Part shown: positions 61,001 through 62,000 of the stretch, in pieces
How positions within the stretch are numbered: the stretch's first letter is position 1
How the letters are laid out: every line of letters begins with the position of its first letter
Assembly: GCF_000003815.2 (NCBI RefSeq)
Contig: NC_049986.1
Location: 13,672,336-13,734,335 of the forward strand
Reading direction: 5' to 3'
Length of the DNA: 62,000 nt
From: Branchiostoma floridae
Lineage: Eukaryota; Chordata; Leptocardii; Amphioxiformes; Branchiostomatidae
Notes under the pieces: model-generated
Told to the model about the DNA's origin: nothing
The model's input: the letters and a program-made list of their open reading frames with translations, nothing else
Database searches by the model: none
Program-made: the position numbers and the translations under genes

Positions 61001-62000
61001 AACAAGTTTGTCATCTGTCCTTATCTGTCACTTTTCTATCTAACAGGTGAGGCAGGGTCTGTAACCAACCAGACGGGAACAGGAGGCTCCTACTCCCAGG
61101 TGGCAGGTGAGAACGGATATCCTGCAGAGGCCTTCAACCAGAACGGAGGGTCTCGGACAGTCCCGACCGGCACTGGGGAAACCGTGTTTGTGACAGGAAC
61201 ATCAGGAACCAGTGGGACCTTCACAACTGGGGGAGGCGGATCCGTTTTTGGGACAGGGACTGGAACAGGTAACAACAGTTGGTAAATTAGTAACTAACTA
61301 CGTAATCTCACTACAGAGGCCACCATTTTTCACTAAAGTTGTATTAGGTGGGCAGGAGGGAGAAGTTTACAGATGAGTGTTGTCGATTGTAGTTGGAAGA
61401 GAGAGAACTATTTGTAAGGTGTCACTGATTTTTATTCAGATTTTATCAAAACTTTTGTGCCTACACTAGACAAAAAAGAAATTAAAAGTATTATTACCAT
61501 GTTCTTCATTAAAACTATTTGATTATGTTTTTAATTCCTCTGTTTTACTACAACTAAAACAAAAATGATCACTTTATATGATGCTCAATAAACTCTAAGA
61601 TTCTGTGAACCCTGACTCGTCTGGATATATCTTTAATTGCTATACAAAGTCATCATCTTCTTATTTTGTACATCCTTTCTTTGCCTAGGCACCACCAGTG
61701 GTTTTGGAGAAGAAAATGGAGTTGTGAAAGAGATTTTCTCTCCAGCAACAGATATAGATCATCTCAAAAAGGTGACCATGTTTTTTCTTACTTCCTATTT
61801 TTCTTCTGAACCTTCGTGTCAGAGCAGTTACCACGTTATCAAGTCCAAATAATCATGAGCAGAATAGTAGATCCAAATTATTGTACTAGACCATGTCAAA
61901 TTTGTGCTAATTTGTAGTCGTATCTTGTATCTGTATCTGTATGATACTTGTTACAGCTCATCAGTAAGATACAGGTAGCAGAGTGGACGGACTACTTTGA
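6902..62000 (+). CDS. Fibrillar-type collagen gene with N-terminal TSPN domain (multi-exon, partial at both ends)
   Basis: Spliced gene made of three TSPN exons, five variable-region exons, a 353-codon GPDG-rich exon, a short pre-helix exon, 55 triple-helix exons, a Gly-rich exon and eight further non-collagenous exons running off the right edge. The product is an extracellular matrix chain expected to trimerise and assemble into fibrils. From 19311 to 59361 every splice junction is phase 0. The helix is continuous Gly-X-Y over 1,005 visible residues, against about 1,014 in vertebrate fibrillar chains. TSPN plus variable region plus long helix is the plan of type V/XI and XXIV/XXVII collagens, so it is probably a cephalochordate relative of these; the exact clade cannot be settled here. 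The signal-peptide exon, the middle of the TSPN domain and the C-terminal end are not seen. Confidence 0.9.
7502..7660 (+). CDS. Collagen exon: TSPN domain, second part
   Basis: 159-nt exon between tttttcag and gtaagt, entering in phase 2 and leaving in phase 2. It encodes FPTEFTISAKLQYYKKSF, then NLFAILDPIGRLQLSIKL and ELYTPSQGIYR. This aligns in order with the F-P-x-x-F-S-I, F-x-I-Y-D-x-x-G-R-L-Q-L and L-Y strands of collagen TSPN domains. The following exon should begin with one base completing an Arg or Ser codon and encode the W-H-containing strands; no such exon was found before 19311. Confidence 0.85.
8367..8433. repeat. Short hairpin element
   Basis: Perfect 13-bp inverted repeat: tagcctggtatcc at 8367-8379 and ggataccaggcta at 8421-8433, with a 41-nt spacer. 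The size and sharp ends suggest a small MITE or a solo pair of terminal repeats. Confidence 0.6.
9487..9586. other. Sequence gap (100 N)
   Basis: Exactly 100 N, probably an assembly gap of unknown true length. The left edge is a G-rich low-complexity stretch (9405-9475, several runs of four or more G) that is hard to sequence. It could conceal the missing TSPN exon. Confidence 0.95.
10265..11250 (+). repeat. Degenerate tandem array, unit about 145-160 bp
   Basis: Recurring blocks are aactcagtaaccctgg, then cagtccatcaaagacaa, cagtctgatgt, cctttgtcccaaggatgagg, catcccaacagatgagg and aaagatggctgtagatt. Copies start near 10283, 10446, 10591, 10738, 10913, 11048 and 11187. The first four agree best; later ones are shortened and diverged. 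No frame stays open through successive units, so it looks like a minisatellite rather than coding repeats. Confidence 0.75.
16474..16521. repeat. 48-bp gapless palindrome
   Basis: Two 24-nt arms meet at an EcoRI-like gaattc centre with 22 of 24 positions complementary (core ctggcacagaattctgtgcc). There is no spacer, so it can extrude as a cruciform. It is isolated within a collagen intron. Confidence 0.75.
19311..19421 (+). CDS. Collagen exon: end of TSPN domain
   Basis: 111-nt phase-0 exon after a strong pyrimidine tract (ttcctttcag). It encodes GSIQQLMIFDDPLVG, then AVQCSVFSQNC, then a polar tail. G-x-I-Q-Q-L followed by two cysteines in C-x(7)-C spacing is the closing strand and disulfide of the TSPN domain in type V/XI collagens. 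The donor is gtggga, a weak but usable site. After these two cysteines no further cysteine codon is found in any exon assigned to this gene in the window. Confidence 0.85.
19651..19722 (+). repeat. Two identical 36-bp tandem units
   Basis: The unit beginning tataggagttttcttttata occurs at 19651 and again at 19687 with no visible difference, indicating a recent duplication. Confidence 0.85.
19744..19821. repeat. Hairpin with perfect 15-bp arms
   Basis: gatgcctgtcagaca (19744-19758) and its exact complement tgtctgacaggcatc (19807-19821) flank a 48-nt loop. The nearby phrases gacatttcgatg and cttcctcag recall the hairpin element at 58160-58316. Confidence 0.7.
19988..20072 (+). repeat. 16-bp minisatellite, about five units
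   Basis: The unit ggtgttggaacatagg repeats head to tail. The first units read gtgttgg, later ones gtattgg, and the last gttgttgg, so the array can be ordered by its substitutions. There are no spacers, so it is not CRISPR-like. Confidence 0.9.
20100..21016. mobile_element. Probable inserted element with imperfect inverted ends
   Basis: The left end reads aggcctcgaaatac and the right end gttaattcgagccct, an imperfect inverted pair. Inside, gttgcgcc/ggcgcaac-type motifs recur near both ends (20140-20200 and 20925-20995). The interior is richer in CpG than the surrounding intron. No transposase frame is visible, so it would be non-autonomous. The family assignment and exact ends are uncertain. 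Confidence 0.5.
20641..20760 (+). promoter_or_regulatory. CpG-rich promoter-like patch inside the inserted element
   Basis: Within about 110 nt there are a CCAAT-box form ggccaatgg (20681-20689), the palindrome tctcgcgattcgcgaga (20698-20714; two TCTCGCGA-type half sites) and aaaatggcggc (20745-20755), which fits the YY1 consensus around an ATG. This trio is typical of TATA-less housekeeping promoters in animals. The ATG opens only a short frame (MAAPWRPKSANFEL, then stop). Function is inference only. Confidence 0.35.
22075..22140 (+). CDS. Collagen exon: basic variable-region segment
   Basis: 66-nt phase-0 exon between ctctacag and gtaaca. The peptide DIETTNNRISGS-TERRPRKKTK is polar and ends in a strongly basic run, as found in the variable region between the TSPN domain and the helix of type V/XI chains. 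Support comes from both splice sites and continuous phase; there is no family-level match. Confidence 0.55.
22141..23796 (+). other. Intron, nothing recognised
   Basis: AT-rich sequence without a supported exon or repeat array. A short duplicated phrase, agttcaaagttcaaagt, lies near 23734-23750 and may be the tail of a retroelement. Confidence 0.5.
23797..23847 (+). CDS. Collagen exon: small variable-region segment
   Basis: 51-nt phase-0 exon between ttgaccag and gtaaga, encoding VKADYNFISGASAAQRL. It is supported by a pyrimidine-rich acceptor, a consensus donor and preserved phase. An alternative acceptor 28 nt downstream (tctcag) would break phase and is less likely. Confidence 0.55.
24203..24250 (+). 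CDS. Collagen exon: small variable-region segment
   Basis: 48-nt phase-0 exon between tgtgcag and gtaggt, encoding PAANSKLSSLILKNIT. There is no known motif apart from a possible N-glycosylation site at its end if the next residue pattern allows. It is supported by splice sites and phase only. Confidence 0.55.
24950..25290 (+). repeat. Tandem duplication of about 170 bp next to an exon
   Basis: The first copy lies at about 24950-25115 and the second at about 25128-25288. Both hold gtagaaaatttacaactt, then agggacat, gtgctaagtcgtgcttcgtt and tctaattagatcc in the same order. The second copy ends about a dozen bases before the acceptor of the exon at 25301, so the duplication reaches the branch-point zone. 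Confidence 0.75.
25301..25357 (+). CDS. Collagen exon: Gln/Ala-rich variable-region segment
   Basis: 57-nt phase-0 exon between gatccaccag and gtgagt, encoding AQGQSEPGLTYSAAQQAGH. The donor is a perfect consensus; the acceptor has a poor pyrimidine tract. The base composition is more GC-rich than the flanking intron, which supports coding use. Confidence 0.6.
25990..26055 (+). CDS. Collagen exon: acidic variable-region segment
   Basis: 66-nt phase-0 exon between ttctacag and gtaggt, encoding DVKSNLVIKEIGE, then IVGDPVGSE. No known motif is present. The splice sites are good and phase 0 is kept with the neighbouring exons. Confidence 0.6.
26056..30140 (+). other. 4.1-kb intron, nothing recognised
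   Basis: AT-rich sequence with no exon, RNA gene or repeat array that I can support. Open frames on both strands are short, unlike any family, and lack splice support. Confidence 0.55.
30141..31199 (+). CDS. Collagen exon: 353-residue glycosylation-rich, GPDG-repeat variable region
   Basis: One 1,059-nt phase-0 exon from ctttcaag to a perfect gtgagt donor, clearly richer in GC than its introns. Residues 1-70 hold four N-glycosylation sequons (NYT, NTT, NQT, NGT). About 70-195 is acidic, with repeated FPAG and VEE motifs. About 195-300 carries seven GPDG motifs and one GPDA, often as GPDG-x-P with a hydrophobic partner (GPDGFPLI, GPDGYPVPV). The end is Pro/Gly-rich (APGPGAGPRIPPGAGPG). These are not Gly-X-Y triplets. 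The position is that of the acidic variable region of type V/XI collagens, which is thought to project from the fibril and limit its diameter. The size, the single exon and the repeat are unusual. Confidence 0.88.
31200..31560 (+). repeat. Three tandem units of about 110-125 bp that start at the splice donor
   Basis: Each unit contains gtgtccaataagttctcag (third copy gtgttcaataag), a caccc-acaca block and ctcaatatttttgggacagt. The units begin at about 31198, 31306 and 31432. The second repeats the exon end and donor (ccaggagtgagtggcattgtaa versus ccaggggtgagtagcattgtaa), so the original duplication included the 5' splice site. Confidence 0.8.
32147..32194 (+). CDS. Collagen exon: pre-helix segment
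   Basis: 48-nt phase-0 exon between cttgcag and gtcagt, encoding MTREEYIALLEGSWVP. An M/I-T-x-E-E-Y-x-x-L-L-type stretch just before the helix is found in type V/XI chains. It joins in phase to the first Gly-X-Y exon at 32997. Confidence 0.75.
32997..36713 (+). CDS. Collagen triple-helix exons 1-9
   Basis: Exons: 32997-33050, 34163-34216, 34374-34481 (108 nt), 34874-34927, 35105-35158, 35468-35512 (45), 35829-35882, 36275-36319 (45), 36660-36713; the rest are 54 nt. Each starts with a Gly codon right after AG, ends with a Y-position codon and keeps phase 0, so each encodes whole Gly-X-Y triplets, for example GPRGMPGEPGPQGLRGVR at the helix start and GKDGDRGNMGLPGMPGNQ in exon 4. The helix begins directly after the splice junction. 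All donors are standard except 36714 (gtttgg). Exons 2 and 3 are separated by only 157 nt, while the 1.1-kb intron before exon 2 holds a large palindrome. Confidence 0.96.
33452..34112. repeat. Large palindromic (fold-back) insertion, arms about 317 bp
   Basis: The left arm (33452 to about 33768) starts tattaaggtttcagggttgg. The right arm (about 33796-34112) is its reverse complement, with roughly one mismatch per 20-30 bases plus a few small indels. The spacer is about 27 nt of AT-rich sequence. Matching inner blocks include agatatcgattggagcaaac and its complement. There is no coding content. It fits a fold-back transposon or an inverted duplication of one insertion, and sits wholly inside the intron between helix exons 1 and 2. 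Confidence 0.88.
36760..37050 (+). repeat. Dispersed intronic repeat, copy A
   Basis: Shares gctcgggaggtgtatg, aacaatggaaggcatttcag, actttatctggcgtgta and gattctttgtcaagggaagg with copy B at 38765-39195, in the same order and orientation. It lies between helix exons 9 and 10. Confidence 0.8.
37370..40270 (+). CDS. Collagen triple-helix exons 10-16
   Basis: Exons: 37370-37414 (45 nt), 37764-37817, 38253-38297 (45), 38581-38634, 39387-39431 (45), 39563-39616, 40163-40270 (108); the others are 54 nt. All start with Gly and keep phase 0; examples are GDKGPAGLQGIRGRT and GFMGFPGFKGNAGPKGDK. With exons 6-9 they form a strict 45/54 alternation over ten exons. Exon 13 includes PIGHRG, a G-H-R without the preceding K-G of the cross-link motif. 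Acceptors and donors are close to consensus throughout. Confidence 0.96.
38765..39195 (+). repeat. Dispersed intronic repeat, copy B
   Basis: Homologous to copy A (36760-37050) at roughly 85-90% by eye, but with about 130 extra bases near 38840-39005 between its two conserved halves. It lies between helix exons 13 and 14. Copies two kilobases apart in the same gene suggest either two insertions of one element or a local duplication. Confidence 0.8.
39780..39868. repeat. GC-rich hairpin element
   Basis: ccttcggtgtaa (39798-39809) pairs exactly with ttacaccgaagg (39854-39865), and inside it ccagct (39814-39819) pairs with agctgg (39843-39848). The loop is CG-rich (cacgcggcgcggcagc). The composition stands out from the AT-rich intron, as for a small MITE. 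It lies between helix exons 15 and 16. Confidence 0.7.
40593..44159 (+). CDS. Collagen triple-helix exons 17-28
   Basis: Exons: 40593-40646, 40893-40946, 41245-41289 (45 nt), 41676-41729, 41975-42019 (45), 42325-42378, 42715-42768, 43033-43086, 43222-43275, 43697-43750, 43885-43929 (45), 44115-44159 (45); the others are 54 nt. All are phase 0 and begin with Gly; examples are GKEGGRGPRGPRGLPGKK and GFPGRLGPPGLPGPRGPI. No triplet interruption is seen. The donor at 41730 is gttgag rather than the usual gta/gtg. Introns are short here (106 nt to about 420 nt) until the 2.7-kb repeat-filled intron after 44159. Confidence 0.96.
44465..44758 (-). pseudogene. LINE ORF2 C-terminal fragment with Cys/His motif
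   Basis: The frame reads VAGIPEAEWENRAAN, then WRTLTRRGAEALETKRHD, an Arg/Glu-rich stretch, and FTCQQCSRVCKSRIGLLSH with a later C. The C-x2-C-x(n)-H-x3-C pattern with SRIGLxSHxR is the characteristic C-terminal finger of several animal LINE ORF2 proteins. It continues the frame broken at 46103 across the nested insertion. Confidence 0.7.
44759..46102. mobile_element. Nested non-autonomous element with inverted ends and internal repeats
   Basis: It interrupts the LINE reading frame. The left end has gagtt, then acctttgcca at 44770-44779; the right end has tggcaaaggt at 46076-46085, then aactc at 46098-46102, forming an imperfect terminal inverted repeat. The interior holds a gt-rich tract (about 44810-44840), a duplicated gggccccctagcggctt phrase (about 44935 and 45066) and three to four degenerate units of about 250 bp, each with gtgttgacggatcgtcatga, atgtagatag and tttgcataattaatgag. 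No transposase frame is visible. Confidence 0.65.
46103..46800 (-). pseudogene. LINE ORF2 fragment (reverse transcriptase palm to C-terminal domain)
   Basis: The frame contains LLFADDCALLAHTEEALQ (the F-A-D-D catalytic motif of non-LTR reverse transcriptases, about 46786-46774), FTYLGSVISNDASVDKDVD, VITTLLYGSEAW, LRWAGHLARM and RGAPKKRYKDQLK. These motifs occur in this order in animal LINE ORF2 proteins. Upstream of about 46800 the similarity stops: the rest of the open frame is antisense of the collagen exon at 46891, not LINE. At 46103 the frame runs into the nested element. Confidence 0.8.
46891..50041 (+). CDS. Collagen triple-helix exons 29-38
   Basis: Exons: 46891-46944, 47106-47159, 47405-47512 (108 nt), 47808-47861, 48253-48360 (108), 48722-48775, 48898-48951, 49383-49436, 49710-49763, 49988-50041; the others are 54 nt. 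All are phase 0, all Gly-first and uninterrupted; examples are GPRGVEGAQGPPGKPGPD and GEDGPRGPDGERGPPGIA. From exon 29 on no 45-nt exon occurs, unlike the first half. Exon 29 begins only about 90 bp from the truncated end of the LINE, and its acceptor (tctgatctcag) is intact. Confidence 0.96.
50472..55129 (+). CDS. Collagen triple-helix exons 39-51
   Basis: Thirteen 54-nt exons: 50472-50525, 50970-51023, 51594-51647, 51981-52034, 52474-52527, 52682-52735, 53093-53146, 53410-53463, 53837-53890, 54105-54158, 54333-54386, 54698-54751, 55076-55129. All begin with Gly in phase 0; examples are GPPGAHGSQGDPGMTGPP and GPDGRRGDIGRSGFPGEP. Three donors are unusual: gtttgt at 53147, gtctgt at 53464 and gttagg at 54387, yet the frame is perfect on both sides. 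Two RE1-like motifs lie in introns of this block. Confidence 0.96.
50848..50868 (+). promoter_or_regulatory. RE1/NRSE-like silencer motif (18 of 21 matches)
   Basis: ttcagcaccatggacaggtcc, written here as ttcagcacc + atggacag + gtcc, agrees with the vertebrate RE1 consensus at 18 of 21 positions, with both half sites (TTCAGCACC and GGACAG) complete and correctly spaced. It lies in the intron between helix exons 39 and 40. RE1 recruits the REST repressor in vertebrates; whether this animal uses it is unknown. Confidence 0.45.
51222..51420. repeat. Imperfect hairpin element
   Basis: atcaagtcgatagacggt-agtttcaaa (51285-51311) pairs with tttgaaaccatcat-ctgtcgacttgat further right, and the outer blocks cacctttatccg and cggataaaggt also pair. 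The centre is an AT-rich loop. It fits a MITE-like fold-back element within the intron after helix exon 40. Confidence 0.65.
52341..52361 (+). promoter_or_regulatory. Second RE1/NRSE-like motif (17 of 21 matches)
   Basis: ttcagcacc + aaggacag + acct keeps both RE1 half sites at the canonical spacing and matches the consensus at 17 of 21 positions. It has the same orientation as the site at 50848, about 1.5 kb downstream, in the intron between helix exons 42 and 43. The flanks of the two sites are not obviously the same repeat. Confidence 0.4.
55202..55301. other. Sequence gap (100 N)
   Basis: Round-length gap within the intron after helix exon 51. The bases before it read ttttacagt, which could be chance. 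The flanking exons join in phase without it, but a hidden 54-nt exon cannot be excluded. Confidence 0.95.
55439..56366 (+). CDS. Collagen triple-helix exons 52-55 with mini-exons (end of helix)
   Basis: Exons: 55439-55492 (54 nt), 55713-55730 (18), 56125-56160 (36), 56349-56366 (18). They encode GDTGPIGPPGLTGKLGRK, GEIGPR, GAPGPPGIPGPP and GPPGDR. All are Gly-first, phase 0, with acceptor AG and donors gtgaga, gtgagt, gtaagt and gtaaga. Between the second and third, a strong acceptor (ttttttcttgccag) is directly followed by a 137-N gap, so at least one exon is probably missing. Visible helix residues total 1,005; adding a small exon would reach the usual fibrillar length of about 1,014. Pro-rich GPP triplets near the end are typical of the nucleation region. 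Confidence 0.9.
55901..56037. other. Sequence gap (137 N), probably covering a helix exon
   Basis: The gap begins exactly after a textbook acceptor (tttttttcttgccag, ending at 55900). The odd length suggests masking or an estimated gap rather than a fixed 100-N spacer. A Gly-X-Y exon most likely starts at 55901. Confidence 0.7.
56595..56678 (+). CDS. Collagen exon: helix end and Gly-rich tail
   Basis: 84-nt phase-0 exon between ttcccatag and gtcagt. It starts with one true triplet (GPP), then GTTSFFTGGG, FPGAGGGAGAGGSAP. The triplet rule fails after the first residues, so the helix ends here and passes into a flexible Gly/Ala linker. No cysteine is present. Confidence 0.85.
56679..57260 (+). 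other. Intron, nothing recognised
   Basis: AT-rich intron with a short tat/att microsatellite near 56880-56897. Confidence 0.6.
57261..57461 (+). CDS. Collagen exon: Ser/Gln/Pro-rich non-collagenous linker
   Basis: 201-nt phase-0 exon between attcttcag and gtgacc. It encodes PPNSDYGQSPAYVQTTNYTF and SQSPTSGQSSGRVQPLSSP, with a repeated Q-S-P/Q-S-S pattern and one sequon (NYT). An earlier possible donor (cag|gtggct, ending at 57344) would also keep phase 0, so alternative splicing is possible. If the exon is not spliced at 57461, the frame ends at a stop about 50 nt later. Confidence 0.7.
57462..58411 (+). other. Intron with a fold-back element
   Basis: Non-coding, apart from the inverted-repeat element at 58160-58316. 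No exon is supported. Confidence 0.6.
58160..58316. repeat. Fold-back element related in style to 5611-5864
   Basis: The left arm, tcagggcagtactgaatggta and ttctacact, pairs with the right arm, agtgtagaatggtaccagtc and agtattgccctga. The inner arms also pair through ccaaaca / tgtttgg. The left flank contains agccgacatttcagtg and ctgtcaccttcct, phrases that also occur near 5640 and, altered, near 19740, suggesting one MITE family. Confidence 0.7.
58412..58459 (+). CDS. Collagen exon: small post-helix segment
   Basis: 48-nt phase-0 exon between caccgtag and gtaggc, encoding IRGNTPLYNPIIGEEV. It is supported by splice sites and phase only; the acceptor has a modest pyrimidine tract. Confidence 0.55.
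59362..59455 (+). CDS. Collagen exon: post-helix segment with GC donor
   Basis: 94-nt exon entering in phase 0 and leaving in phase 1. It encodes ITGGETGRGVTESIQELD and MDLYKATGYNVSEG. No GT donor fits; the sequence agaag|gcaagt is the consensus of the rare GC-AG intron class. The split Gly codon (G|GA) joins to the exon at 59951 and keeps the frame open, which supports this donor. One sequon (NVS) is present. Confidence 0.65.
59951..60047 (+). CDS. Collagen exon: post-helix segment, beta-rich
   Basis: 97-nt exon between tgtcctcag and gtacaa, entering in phase 1 and leaving in phase 2. It encodes ATLSISNGTNTFLIRVVD, then GAAILFDAETGST, with alternating hydrophobic residues suggesting beta strands and one sequon (NGT). 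The split Arg codon (AG|A) continues into 60515. No known domain was recognised. Confidence 0.7.
60515..60654 (+). CDS. Collagen exon: post-helix segment with three sequons
   Basis: 140-nt exon between tgtttcag and a perfect gtaagt donor, entering in phase 2 and leaving in phase 1. It encodes KFNVSSGTKIFPNGTVLAG, ETEMMSIGKFLNMTGEA and RLLGLGVVVVG. Sequons are NVS, NGT and NMT. Together with the previous exon it may form a small folded domain of unknown family; no cysteines are present. Confidence 0.75.
61047..61268 (+). CDS. Collagen exon: Gly/Thr-rich low-complexity segment
   Basis: 222-nt exon between tctaacag and gtaaca, phase 1 at both ends. It encodes EAGSVTNQTGTGGSYSQVAG, ENGYPAEAFNQNGGSRTVP, then repeated T-G-T-G and G-T-S-G units ending GGGGSVFGTGTGTG. 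Such Thr/Gly runs are likely disordered and possibly O-glycosylated. Its GC content is high compared with the flanks. Confidence 0.78.
61689..61771 (+). CDS. Collagen exon: charged, possibly helical segment
   Basis: 83-nt exon between ttgcctag and gtgacc, entering in phase 1 and leaving in phase 0. It encodes TTSGFGEENGVVKEIFSP, then ATDIDHLKK. The end has a hydrophobic spacing compatible with a short helix that continues into the next exon. This might be the run-up to a C-terminal trimerisation domain, but that is inference. Confidence 0.65.
61957..62000 (+). CDS. Collagen exon cut by the window edge
   Basis: After ttgttacag the frame reads LISKIQVAEWTDYF and stays open to the last base. 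Phase 0 matches the previous exon. A donor-like cag|gtagca inside it (after 61974) would give an 18-nt exon, so the exon length is not certain. Confidence 0.5.

Overview
The window is eukaryotic genomic DNA from an animal, most likely a lancelet (Branchiostoma). It is AT-rich and crowded with fold-back elements, minisatellites and retroelement pieces. Almost all of its coding capacity is one large intron-rich collagen gene on the + strand. The chordate-like exon layout of that gene and the Ngaro/DIRS-type retrotransposon fit an amphioxus, but the species is inferred rather than proved.

Layout. Positions 866-4620 hold a minus-strand tyrosine-recombinase retrotransposon (Ngaro/DIRS type): an open gag-like ORF, an open reverse transcriptase-RNase H ORF, and a frameshifted, truncated recombinase. 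From 6902 to the right edge runs the collagen gene. Two exons (6902-7049, 7502-7660) and a third about 12 kb further on (19311-19421) encode parts of an N-terminal thrombospondin-type (TSPN/laminin-G-like) domain; the middle of that domain was not found. Five small in-phase exons (22075-26055) form a variable region. An unusual 1,059-nt exon (30141-31199) encodes a glycosylation-rich, GPDG-repeat segment. A short exon (32147-32194) leads into the helix.

The major triple helix runs from 32997 to 56366: 55 visible exons, mostly 54 or 45 nt with four of 108 nt, all in phase 0 and all starting with a Gly codon. They give 1,005 residues of unbroken Gly-X-Y. Two sequence gaps near the 3' end interrupt it, and one of them probably hides an exon. 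This is fibrillar collagen architecture, closest in plan to the type V/XI/XXIV/XXVII chains, which carry an N-terminal TSPN domain. After the helix, at least 310 residues of cysteine-free, sequon-rich, partly Gly/Thr-rich sequence (56595-62000) occupy the place where a C-propeptide would be expected. The gene continues past the window.

Introns carry many mobile elements: a 660-bp near-perfect palindrome (33452-34112), a 5'-truncated LINE split by a nested inverted-repeat element (44312-46800), a duplicated repeat in two introns, a roughly 150-bp tandem array (10265-11250), and a GC-rich promoter-like patch inside an insertion at 20.6-20.8 kb. Two strong matches to the vertebrate RE1/NRSE silencer motif lie in nearby introns (50848, 52341). 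No tRNA, rRNA, CRISPR or bacterial features were seen.
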